A stretch of DNA of 64,000 bases from Petaurus breviceps papuanus (Eukaryota; Chordata; Mammalia; Diprotodontia; Petauridae), in the NCBI GenBank assembly GCA_028583685.1, contig JAMXIF010000031.1, forward strand, positions 149,353 through 213,352. Direction: 5' to 3'. Under the pieces are notes generated by a model. It worked only from the letters and a program-made list of their open reading frames with translations. It did no database searches and was not told the DNA's origin. Every line of letters begins with the position of its first letter. The stretch's first letter is position 1. Below are positions 49,501 through 58,504 of this stretch, piece by piece. The translations under genes and the position numbers were made by a program.

Positions 49501-52500
49501 CCAGGAGAACATCGGACACAGTAATAGCCACATTGTGCAATAACTGACATTCATAGACTTAGTTCTTCCAGCAATGCAAAGATCTAAGACAGTTCCAAAA
49601 GACTCATGTTGGAAAATGCTGTCCACATTCAGAGATAACTATGGAGTCTGAATACAGATGGAAGCATACTATTTTTCCTTTTTTTCTTTCTTGTGGGTTT
49701 TCCCTTTGGTTCTAATTCTTTTTTATGACATGACTAATGTGCAAATATGTTTAATTTGGCCTGTATCAGATCGCATGGTCTTGGGGATAGAACGGAAGAG
49801 AAAATTTAAAACTCGAAATCTTATAAAAGTGAAGGTTGAAAATTAAACATAAATATCTTTTTTTTTTTAAAGAGAAGAGTGATAGTGTTGGGGGCTGCAG
49901 AGAGGTCAAGAGGGATGAAGATTGAGAAGAGGACATTAGATTCGGCAGTTAAAAGATCGTTAGTGACTTTGGAGAGAGCAGGTGAATAAGAAAGTGAAAA
50001 TACCTTCTCCAGGACAATAGCCAAAAAAAGGAGAGATATGGGACGATAGCTAGCAGGGATGAGTGAATCAAATGAGGGTTTGTTAAGAATGGGAGAGGCG
50101 TGGGCATTAGGAAGTAAGCCAGTAGACAGAGAGGGTTTGAAAATTAGTGAGAAAATAGCAATGATAGAGTGGCCCCTTTTTGTGGAGAAGATGAATTGTA
50201 ATTGAATCAATCATTCGTGAACGTAGAGAGGTTTGCCTTGCCAGGGTGAGAGCCTGCCTCTTTATTTAAAACGTTTTAATATATTTTATTCATAAGTATG
50301 TGAATATTTAGATATATTTTCATCTATTTGTATTCATAGACTTTTCATTTTTTCCTATCTCTGCTATAGGAAAGATAGGGAATGATCTGAGTGATGTGAT
50401 ATGAGGAGGAAGGGAGAAGAGGTAGCTCTCAGCAAACAACTTCAGTTTTTCAGTAATATATAAGGGAAGGTTGTCACCTGTGGGGGTGGAGGGAGAAGGA
50501 GCCATGGGAGGTTTGAAAAGGGATTAGAATATAGATATAGAATATAGATAGAATATGGAATATTAGGGTTTAGAATATATGCTTTATTGGTGGTTGATAA
50601 GGGAGCTTTAAAAGGATTGTCTTGCTTCAGGGAGGGTATAGGTGAGATTCTGCAACATAAATTTGTAGTGGGCACAGACACCAAAGCTTTGTGGTTTCCT
50701 CCCCCAACTTCTTTCAGCAGCCCACGAGCAGGAGCAAAGGCAGCTGTCATGCAAGCTGTATGGATGGGGATTTGACAGGGCAAGGTCTTCAATAGATAAA
50801 GGAACTAGGGACTTGAGAAAATGTAGAGATTTATCTTGGGGTCAGAATGGAAAAGGGAGGAGAGTGTAACTAATCCAAGGGTGATGGCTTGGGAAAGAAC
50901 TGCAAAAGGAGGGATGGGAGGACTTGGTGAGGACAAAGAAAAGGGTGTGAGGTCACAAATCAGAGAGAGGTGAAAAGGCAGTCGATTATGGTCAGATTGA
51001 AAATGGAGGTGATGCCTTTGCGGGTATTGACAAGATCAAGGCTATGACTGCATCAGTTAATTCAAGTTGAAGTGATTTTCTCAAGGTGAAGTATTCAGCA
51101 GAACTTAGACTAGAGCCATCTCCTAACTGGCAGCCCAGTGTTTTTTGTTTTTGTTTTCTGCCGTAACACACTTAACATCATCTGAAATCAGCCTTTTGGT
51201 CCGTTTGGTCTATCTGGGAGATTTCATGTAATTTGTAACACATGGGGCAGATTGTGTGCCGAATCGTCTGCTTTGCTACTTTGTGTCTGGCCTCTGACTG
51301 TACCCATAGCAGCATAGCCCACAGAGTAAGAAAAAACCCAGTGATTTGTAACCCTTAATTCTGTCTCTCCCCTGTAGAAACAAGTACACTGGTTACTTCT
51401 CAAGATGTACTTCCCTGGATTAAGCAAGAAGGAGGATGTGGGAGGAATCAACAGAGTCTACAAGAGAGTGAGATCTCCACCGACCTCTGCACAGGTAAGG
51501 GTTGAATCTCTTCTCCCTCTAATTGTGATGTGTATATTCTGGGTGAGAACAGCAGAGTGTCAAGACAGGCATCCATGGCTCCCAAATGGATGTATTAGAC
51601 ATAGCAAAGCCAGCACATCTTGGGAGAAATTCTCCTTTCATAGCCTAGCAGATGTTGCCTTTCTCCAGGGATTTCTACTTGAGTTTTCCCAAGGAACAAA
51701 TCCTTGCAGGAAGGGACCTTGGAGCTCATCTAGTCCAATCTCCTTATTGTAAAATGAGGATAATGAGGCAGGATAACTTAACTATGGTCACAATGACTCA
51801 GACTTATGTTTGGACTTTGGAAGTAATTTCTAGGTTGAGTTTTAGACTTTTGACTTAGAACTCTTGCCCAGGGTTCATGCCCTACCTCACTATGGTTGCT
51901 TTTCCTTTTATGTAGGGAAAGAAAAAATATTTTGAACCTGAGAAGCAGTACCAATATCTCTGTATTTTGTTTGCCTTATCTGCTGTGGGCTCCTTTCTCA
52001 GGCAACTTGATTTAATAGGTCATTATTTCAACATGAAAGTTGCCTTTCACTTGATGTCTTCATTGAGCAAGTTTAAATGTTTTTGTGTAAGTGTTTAGTT
52101 AGTCTTTGCCACTTTGTGTGTGTGTGCACGCATATGCGTGCACATACACGTAAGGCATGGGGCATATCACTTGAGGGGGTGGTACAATAAGATGGTCCCT
52201 TCTTTCAAGGCACTTAATATAGGTAGGGAAATGATACTAAGGTATATGGAACATATGAAGTGAGTATACAAAAAAAAAGCTCATAAAGTGATTCATGATT
52301 AACTGTTCTCCATAAGCCACAGATAAGTTCCATAGTTGCTTGAAGGTTGGGGACATGACTGTGAAGGGCTTGTGGAGAAGGCAGAACTTGAACTGGGCCT
52401 TGAAGGATGAAAAGGATTTAGAGAAATGGAGAGGAAAGGGAATGACACCCCAGGGACACTTACAGCATGATCTGTTCAGAGAGAGGATTATAAAACAGAA

Positions 52501-52720
52501 AGATTGGCTTGGAGAGGTGATATAAGAAAGTAGTGGAAGATGAAAGTGGATTGAGACTAAGGTGTGGAGAGCCTCGAATGCCAGGACTGCATCACTTCTT
52601 CCTGACTTGGATTATAGATCTACAAGATAAAAGAGGGGAATGAGCTATTTCAAACTCTCACTGGGCCACTGTTTAAAGAAACCAGAGGCAGAAGTGATTC
52701 ATACGCGTGTGCATGTGTGC

Positions 52721-52771
<51 letters not shown>

Positions 52772-53978
52772 CCCAGCAGAGGACTGGCTGGTCAGTAAAG
52801 AGAAGGAGAAGAACCAGGAAAAAGGGCCTAAGGACCTGGAACCAAGTTGGGTTTTGCAGGGCCGAGATAAGGAGAGCCTTCATCAAGCCCCTGATCTGGG
52901 CTTAGGAGGGGGGTCTTGTGAGAACCCCTGCAGTTCATCCCTTCTTAGAGGTCCAGCTGGCAAATCTGCCCCATGGGAGCGAGACTTCAGTGCCCTTCCT
53001 CCCAGTCCCTACTGTCCAGACGTTCCAGCATCAGTTTCAGTGGAAAGACCTTATCCCTGTGCTGAATGTGGCCAGAGCTTCAGCCGAAAGGAGCACCGCA
53101 CACAGCACCAGCAAGCTCTCCATAGCCCTCGTCCCTTTGCCTGTCCCCAGTGCCCTAAGAGCTTTGCCCAGCAAGCCACTCTCACCAGCCACTACCGCAT
53201 ACACACAGGGGAACGAGCCTATACCTGTGCCCAGTGTGGGAAAAGCTTCATCCACCAGTCTACTCTCACTACACACTACCGGACCCACACTGGTGAGAAG
53301 CCCTATCCCTGTGCAGAATGTGAGAAGCGTTTCAGCCGATTGTCAACCCTTCTGGAGCATCGGCGGACCCACACTGGTGAGAAGCCCTACCAGTGCACTG
53401 AGTGTGAGCGTCGCTTCAGCCGCTTATCTACGCTGGTGGAACATCGGCGGACCCACACTGGTGAAAAGCCCTATCAGTGTGCTGAGTGTGAAAAGCGCTT
53501 CACAAGATTGGCCAACCTGACAGTGCACCAGAACACCCACTCTGGCGAGCGCACCTACAAGTGCGCCCAGTGTGGTAAACGCTTCGCCCAGAAACCCAGC
53601 TTCTTGCGCCACCTGCGCAGTCACACACAAGAGAAGCTCTATCCATGTGGGCAGTGTGGTAAGAGCTTCATTTGCCGCTCCTGGCTGGTTCGGCACCAGG
53701 GCAGCCATGTTGGTGAGCTGCCCCGTCCCTGTACTGAATGTGAGAGGGGCTGCGCACCGTCTAAAGACCCTCCTGCTGGCCCCCTTGGGGGTGGAGGCCC
53801 AGAAAGACTGCCAACGCCTGAAGGCCTTTTGGGAAAGCAAGATGGAGAAGGTGCTAGGACTGGGCAAGACCAAAAGGGGCGCCGAGGGGCCAGAGAACAA
53901 GGGAGCAGTGCCCAAGGGAGCCTTGGGGAACCATTGCACAATGCACATTCCTATGTGAAGATGGAGAATGTGGGCTAG
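34556..53978 (+). CDS. Third DUF3669-KRAB-C2H2 gene (gene C); possible ortholog of mouse Zfp956
   Basis: Probable nuclear DNA-binding regulator. Coding exons: 34556-34579 (MAEAAPAP), 42145-42534, 43013-43139, 45541-45654, 51378-51494 and 52780-53978, all AG/GT and in phase, giving about 656 aa. Domains: DUF3669 ~35-138, variant KRAB-A ~139-180, hinge with IKQE ~233-236, eight C2H2 fingers in near-continuous tandem at ~349-567, and a Gly/Pro-rich basic tail. The start (MAEAAPAP then SQEWD) resembles human ZNF398 ([13 protein letters not shown]), but the fingers differ from ZNF398, ZNF282, ZNF777 and ZNF746 as I remember them. Its place between ZNF783 and tRNA-Cys points to mouse Zfp956 (AI894139), whose human counterpart I recall as pseudogene LOC155060. 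That identity is from memory and unverified. Confidence 0.85.
34725..38355. other. Gene C intron 1, 5' part; nothing recognised but a SINE
   Basis: The GC-rich start fades by about 35100. The rest is AT-rich with old repeat tails (for example an L2-like tail near 37450-37680) and the SINE at 37920-38135. No exon is seen. Confidence 0.45.
37920..38135 (+). repeat. CORE-SINE-like repeat
   Basis: The pattern has a tRNA-like head with atggtatagtagaaagaatg, then atgggtaagtcacttatctc, ttcatctgtaaaatggggat and ttataaggaaagtactatgt. Confidence 0.75.
38360..39710 (-). repeat. L1 LINE 3' region, with a SINE inserted
   Basis: A long reverse-complement L1 3' segment: tagcacaatagtattccatt, ccacccacaaaaagagctgc, gtattgctgggtcaaacggt, caatctggccagtgagatgt, tgatttgcatttctctaatc. 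A T-rich left end at 38360-38395 is the poly(A) side. A SINE at 39400-39566 interrupts it. It lies in gene C intron 1. Confidence 0.85.
39400..39566 (+). repeat. Marsupial tRNA-derived SINE inserted in L1
   Basis: A full-length copy (ttggggcagccaggtggctc ... poly(A)) is flanked by the 9-bp direct repeat agaaatgag at 39391-39399 and 39567-39575, so it inserted after the L1. Confidence 0.9.
39785..39950 (+). repeat. Marsupial tRNA-derived SINE (WSINE1/MAR1-like)
   Basis: A full-length copy (ggggcagctaggtggcacag, ctggccctggagtcaggagg, ggtcacttaaccccaactgc) is flanked by imperfect 14-15 bp direct repeats, agaaatcatagact at 39771-39784 and aggaaatcatggact at 39952-39965. Confidence 0.9.
40010..40330 (-). 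repeat. Possible L1 3' end fragment
   Basis: The T/A-rich start, then taacataagtcatccacaaa and acatgaaactgaacatcaat resemble the 3' terminus of marsupial L1 in reverse complement. The family call is tentative. Confidence 0.35.
41161..41314 (-). repeat. Marsupial tRNA-derived SINE (WSINE1/MAR1-like)
   Basis: Reverse-complement copy with T-rich tail at left: ggggttaagtgacttgccca, gaactcaggtcctcctgact and ctattcactgtgccacctag. Confidence 0.88.
41500..41735 (+). repeat. CORE-SINE
   Basis: The pattern acaagtcacttaatctgtca, tcagtttccttatctgttaa, atggggataataacagcacc and aagtgctttgtaaatcttga fits a CORE-SINE. A (CA)n microsatellite follows at 41742-41761. Confidence 0.8.
42145..42534 (+). CDS. Gene C exon 2, DUF3669 domain
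   Basis: This 390-bp phase-0 exon starts after tgtgtttag (SQEWDT) and ends GEVPK|gtaatc. A second AG six bases in would drop only SQ. Here ISLWTVVA of the family is ISLLAILA (Trp lost), while the rest of the coiled coil matches ZNF212 closely. Confidence 0.9.
43013..43139 (+). CDS. Gene C exon 3, variant KRAB-A box
   Basis: This 127-bp exon begins [20 protein letters not shown] and has [12 protein letters not shown] at its end. The DV and EW core are kept and MLE is MRG, as in ZNF783. Confidence 0.92.
43560..45110 (+). repeat. L2/CR1-like LINE with endonuclease and RT remnants
   Basis: Frame fragments give the C-terminal endonuclease (LGDFNIYID-like text, [20 protein letters not shown]) at about 43725-43950. 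Reverse-transcriptase text follows at 44690-45100, including GVPQG-like, [13 protein letters not shown]-like and ISNWMST-like pieces. Many frame breaks indicate an old copy. It lies in gene C intron 3. Confidence 0.75.
45541..45654 (+). CDS. Gene C exon 4, hinge
   Basis: This 114-bp exon lies between ccctgacag and gtgagt. It encodes [19 protein letters not shown] and an acidic, Asn/Glu-rich tail. Confidence 0.9.
46575..46835 (+). repeat. CORE-SINE-like repeat
   Basis: The tRNA-like head (gcagctagatggtgcagtgg) is followed by ccctgggcaggtcacttagc, tctactgtaaaatgggggta and a tail ending in atacttgaaaaatgcttcc. Confidence 0.8.
47540..48085 (-). repeat. L1 LINE 3' region fragment
   Basis: Reverse-complement L1 3' sequence: ttctctttatttttaaaaat, gaccaagtctggtcattata, tcttatagcacagtaatatt, ccattccccagtcagtggtc. 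It lies in gene C intron 4. Confidence 0.75.
48250..51030 (-). repeat. L2/CR1-like LINE, split by a later L1
   Basis: On the - strand, 49870-50210 gives LDLSAAPNT-like RT text. The stretch 48570-49200 gives [13 protein letters not shown]-like (from [11 protein letters not shown]) and [13 protein letters not shown] text. The L1 3' end at 49210-49868 interrupts it. It fills much of gene C intron 4. Confidence 0.7.
49210..49868 (+). repeat. L1 LINE 3' end, 5'-truncated, nested
   Basis: Plus-strand L1 tail: tttgacccaacaaagctact, agaactggaaatggagggat, ttccaaaagactcatgttgg, aaaatttaaaactcgaaatc, ending near a run of T/A. Imperfect direct repeats (agaggagagtga before, agagaagagtga after) mark insertion into the older LINE. 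Confidence 0.8.
51378..51494 (+). CDS. Gene C exon 5, IKQE hinge
   Basis: This 117-bp exon lies between cccctgtag and gtaagg. It encodes [13 protein letters not shown], closely parallel to DILSWIKQEEE of human ZNF398. Confidence 0.88.
52725..52769 (+). repeat. (GT)21-T4 microsatellite at a splice acceptor
   Basis: Twenty-one GT units at 52725-52766 run into a short T tract and then ctcccagcag, the acceptor of gene C's finger exon. The tract serves as, or competes with, the polypyrimidine tract. Confidence 0.9.
52780..53978 (+). CDS. Gene C exon 6, eight C2H2 fingers plus a ruined ninth
   Basis: This terminal exon runs to TAG. Fingers start at 53052, 53136, 53220, 53304, 53388, 53472, 53556 and 53640 in an exact 84-bp period with TGE-type linkers. 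Finger 1 lacks the usual helix Leu (HRTQH) and has an H-x4-H spacing. A ninth CTEC pair near 53730 has no His pair after it. The acceptor is a NAGNAG (cccagcag), so the exon may also start at 52777. A (TG)21-T4 tract abuts it. Confidence 0.93.
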
Positions 53979-55047
53979 CATCCTCAGAAGAACCCCGCCC
54001 GGGCTCGAGGGTCAGGTGGGGGTAAACTCACTTTCCTCCATGGAAAATTGAAAGCTCCCTCTCCTTGGAAGGGAACTACAGGGCAAGGACATAGCATTTC
54101 TGGGCATGAATGACCAAATTTTCTCAGGAAGGAAAACTGATGATAAGGGGTGATGAAGCACTTGAGGGGGTTTCTTTCTGCGAGCCCAGGAGATGTGCTG
54201 AATGGGGGTACTCCTCCTGGTTGAGCTCTCATCAAACTCCAGACTGAGCTGACTGCAGTGACTCCAGGAGAGTAGATCCTGGATGGGTGGGGACGGGAAG
54301 AGAATACAGACTTTACTCTCTTCACTGTTCTGAGGTTGGAAGCTCAGGCCCCTGGATGCTAACTATTTCCTTTGAAGCCCTGAGTTTTTAAGAGGAGTAA
54401 ACTTTTAACTATGCAGATTTTGAAGCACTTCCTCAGACTGGATTGAAGGTTTCCCAGTGATGAGTATTCTAGTTCTACTGGTCCCTGTCATCTCATTTTA
54501 AAATGACTGTTGCGGGGACCAGTGCTATTCCTTTGTACCTCTGTACCCTTCATTAATCCCTGTCTTGCCATGAAGGCAAGGGCTAGAGGATCCTCATAGC
54601 TCTGCCCTCTCTTAGGTGTGAGTAGATGGGTGGTGGTTGCCAGAGCTCTCTGGAGGAATTGACTGATGCTTCCTGTGCCGCTGGAAAGCAGTGTAAGGAC
54701 CCATGGACTCAGAGATGGCACATGTTTGACTTGGCTTCCAGTCCTCCTCTGTAAATGAAGAGATTGTACTGTGACCTCTGGGTTCCCTTCCAGGCCTGAA
54801 TCTACCATCCCAAGAACTCTTTCTGAAAGTATTCTTGTCCCATTTGCACTAGGCAGTGCCCCTGGGCACTGAGAGGCCTCTTCAGAGGGCATCTGAAGCT
54901 TCACTAAGGACAACAAGCTTTACCCAGCACAGATTTCTGATTGAGGTGATTGTGGTCTGACTGTAGGTGGCCTGGAGTTCACACCACATTTACACCTGGC
55001 TCTGGTTTTTTTTCCTGCCTCAACTGTATTTGAGATTGCTCCTCTTT

Positions 55048-55053
55048 AATAAA
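55048..55053 (+). terminator. Poly(A) signal AATAAA, gene C proximal
   Basis: The hexamer lies 1.07 kb after the stop and is followed by a strong T/GT-rich element (agttttttgttttgggtttt). Confidence 0.75.
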
Positions 55054-56240
55054 GCCCAGTTTTTTGTTTTGGGTTTTTTCTTTTTACCTCTTCTAAAATA
55101 GCCTAGTTCTTCCAGCATCCATGTGACCTCATGGATAATGTCATTATCCTTGACTCTTACATTATGCCCTCCAAGAGCTAGAAGTGAAGTTCTCACTGTT
55201 TAGAGCTCATTTACCCCTACCACTGGGCTACCCCTGCTCTCCTCTTTCTAGTCTGAGAAGTGCCCCTTATTCTCAGATCTCTCATATAGAAGGCAATGAT
55301 AGATCTGAACACAACGACTGATCAAGCCTCTCCTAGCTCAGGCTACCAGGTTTACCTTCTTTGCTAAGTCCTCTCCTGTGATCATCTCTTCAAGTGGCCT
55401 CCTCCCCAGAATTCTGTCCTTATATTTTCACACGATAAAATAATCACACATGTCTAGTTACGTATGGCTGTCAGAGATATAAAAACTCTCTGCCTTTTGG
55501 AGGAGATTATATATGCACATGAGAAAAGAGATAATACCAAGAGTTACTTGAGTATCCATCCCAAGGATTTAAAGGGCCTCTCCCTCCTTTAAAGAATGTC
55601 CTTGATAGACTTTAGGCCAATGGTGTTTGGGGCATCTAAGAGTGAATTTGAACAGATAACTAGTCTGGGACTTGAGCCATATCCTCAAGCTGCGTCACCA
55701 CTTCTTTGCAGGAAATCTTTGCCAAAGCTGGACTGATTGACCCAGTCAATTAAAGACTTGCCCATGCTGTACCTACAGCCTCAAACTTTGTCCAGTTTCC
55801 CAATGGCCACAGCTACAAGGATCTCTCCCCTTGGCAATTGATCTATATGTTTGGGTGCATATCCTGATTTGTTTTTTAAGAACAGGTAGGAAGAGTTGCT
55901 ACCTATCCTCATTGTCCATCCCTTTCCTGCTTCTAGGACATGTAGGGAAACACTAGCAAAACTCCTCATCTTGAGATTGCACTGGGAGGACAGTGTTTCT
56001 TCTTCCATTGCCTCATGGTGTTTGAGGCATTTTTATGTTTGTCTGATAGGCAGGCAGCAAGTGTTTTGGAACTTCCATGGATTGGTTAATCATCATGTAT
56101 ACTTAAAAACTCTGTAATTAAGCAAAGTATTTATGCAGTTTTGAGGTTGAATTTCTCTCCTTTGCTTGTTCTTTTGATGGTTATTTCTTATTTATGATGC
56201 AGTAACTGTGTTTTTGACTACAGGATCTGAGCAGTGGTGA

Positions 56241-56246
56241 AATAAA
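56241..56246 (+). terminator. Poly(A) signal AATAAA, gene C distal
   Basis: The hexamer is followed by actattttcaaatgtgcaaa and a T run 35 bases on, a typical 3' end. It would give a 3' UTR of about 2.3 kb. Confidence 0.6.
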
Positions 56247-56269
56247 ACTATTTTCAAATGTGCAAACTC

Positions 56270-57590
56270 TGTGAAGATTTTTTTTTTAATGCTTAACAGT
56301 GATGCTTAACATTTCTAGGGGAATTTTTCTAGTAAATTTACTAGAACATTTCTAGGGGAAATGGCAGAAACTTTGTCCTAAAGCATATTAAGAAAAAGAG
56401 AACTCAATTAATTTCATCAAATTGTTATTTATTATTGGCTGTGTGCAAGGGAGAACAGACTGTGAGTCCCAGGTGACTTTCTCTATGGCATTGGGTAAGT
56501 TTGGCAAATCACCCCTCCAACATACCTCACCTCTGTGTTTGGGCTTCCTGTCTTGCAGGCCACTTGTGCTGCCTGACCCAGGTCTACCCTGTTCCAAAAT
56601 CTTGAACTCCCCAGTCAAGATAAAAGCATGGGCCTCCCAGGACAATCCCACTTATTTGACCTCAGGGGCCTCCAGGTAGATAGCCAGTCTTTAAACTTGA
56701 GCTATATGTGCCCTGAAGAGCCTTGAAAGTTCTGTGATGAGCAGGTTCCTTCAGCATCGCCCCATGTGTACCTGTCATACTCACTCTAGGGCAGATTCAA
56801 CCTACTGCCTGAAGGAACAACTGAGCATCTGCTTATAGTCCTATAGTCTTCCTGTCCTCATTCCTGGGGAGTGGAGGAAGGGGTGTAAAAGAGAGGGCAA
56901 AGTCGAAATATCAGTGATGGTTTGTGATTAAGAAGATGATGGAACCATTGCAAAAGTAAAACAGGAGTTGCTGAAGTTCTCTGTTTCTGTTGTTTGGTGG
57001 GGCCCAGCAAGGAAGAGTTCTTTACTTTTGGGTTTTTACCCATTGAATTTGAAGTACCAGTGGCAGGTGAGCTTGGGAGAGAAATCAGGACTTCAGAAAT
57101 GAGAATCTTCCCAGTAGAGCTGACACCATGGGAGACGGCAGAGAAAGGGAATATGGAGTTTGTTAAATTTATTTGAAAATAGCAACACTCTAATTACTAT
57201 GACTGAGCTTGGCCCTAGAGAAGAGGTGAGAAAATATATTTCCCTTCTTTTGTGGGTGGTGGTGATGGGGGAGTTATGGGGGACAGAGGTATCAAATGGA
57301 TATGAAATATATGTACTGTCAAATGCAGTTGACGTGTAGATTAGTAAGATTTGGGGTGCAAGGAAAGACTTAGGGAAGTGGGGGTAGATAAAGTCAGAAA
57401 GTACTGAAATATTGAAAAGTCATCAATAGTTTTCCTTATGATAGTCCAGCATCCATCACTGAATAGACAAATTGGCAGCTTTGGTGCAGTCTTGATATTT
57501 CCCTGCTTTTTTACCACTAGTGAGCACAGTGCCTGTCCTGTTGCAGTTTTCCAGGTGCTTTTGGGATTAGTATGATGCTCTTACAAGGGG
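56270..57590. other. Intergenic, nothing recognised
   Basis: Unique-looking AT-rich sequence with short open frames on both strands. No exon, RNA or clear transposon is identified. Confidence 0.4.
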
Positions 57591-57599
57591 TGATATATT

Positions 57600-57780
57600 A
57601 TTACTGCCACTGGCGCAGAAAGAAGAATGCTGGATATGGACCACTGTTCTGCTGCTATCTATGAAGTCTTGGGCAAATCATTTAGCCTCTATGGCCCTTG
57701 ATCTCCTCAGCTGTATAATAAAGGGGTTAGACTAGATAACCCTACAGGTCCCTTTCAGTACTAAATAACATCCTGGGAAG
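57600..57780 (+). repeat. CORE-SINE-like repeat
   Basis: The pattern gtcttgggcaaatcatttag, tcctcagctgtataataaag and acaggtccctttcagtacta fits the tail of the CORE-SINEs seen elsewhere. Confidence 0.65.
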
Positions 57781-58248
57781 TGGGGAAAAAAATTCAAGCT
57801 TACAAAGAATAATGGCTGTCAGAGGCGTCATGAAGCTAAGCCATATAGCTGTGTTGAACTAAGCTGCTTCTTGGCCAGAATTCACTAAGGAGCCACCTGC
57901 AGTGCTTCTGGAGAGAGCAGATAGGACAGCTACACCAGTCCTCAGCTGGAAAGCTACCTTCCCTGGTATTGTATCCCTTGGAAACTTAGGTCCCTTGTGA
58001 CTCCCCCTGTAGCAGCCAAGGCCAGGTGCTTCCCCCCACCATTCATCAGTCTGGCTACCAGGTCCGGCTCTGTATCTCACATTTGTTCCAGCCCTTCAGC
58101 TGCGTTGATGATATACTTTATAGTGCTCAGAAGCTTGCAGTCAGGAATCATGATAGAATGAAGCTGGAGACTCTGAGTGGGATTCCACATCAGATGGTTA
58201 CCACCTAAGAAAGCTGGAACAAGTTGCAACCTCCCTGGGCCTTAGTTT

Positions 58249-58407
58249 TTTTTTTTTAACTTTTTTTTTGGAAGGCAATTGGAGTTAAGTGACTTGCCCA
58301 AGGTCACATGGCTAGTTTTTGTGTTGAATGTCTGAAGCCGGATTTGAACTCGGGTCCTCCTGACTCCAGGGCCGGTGCTGTATTCACTGTGCCACCTAAC
58401 CTCCCCC
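58249..58407 (-). repeat. Marsupial tRNA-derived SINE (WSINE1/MAR1-like)
   Basis: A reverse-complement full copy with T-rich tail at left: gagttaagtgacttgcccaa, gatttgaactcgggtcctcc, tattcactgtgccacctaac. Confidence 0.88.
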
Positions 58408-58504
58408 TTGGACCTTAGTTTTTGTATCTGTTAAGGTAGGGAGTTGGCTTAGATGACTGCTGGGGCAGTCTGACCAGCCCTTAGTCTATGATCTTATGTT
58501 TTCA

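Larger units (their letters stand above)
53979..56265 (+). other. Gene C 3' UTR
   Basis: This stretch follows the TAG and contains two canonical poly(A) signals. No further exon or strong ORF is seen, and it is largely repeat-free compared with the introns. Confidence 0.6.

Noticed and set aside
34556-53978. Calling gene C ZNF398 because of its [13 protein letters not shown] start
   Set aside because: The fingers and hinge differ from ZNF398, and the position after ZNF783 does not fit the human order, where ZNF398 precedes ZNF282 and ZNF212.
53037-53981. Frames of 83-200 codons in the other frames and on the - strand of the gene C finger exon
   Set aside because: Shadows of the repeated 84-bp finger units.
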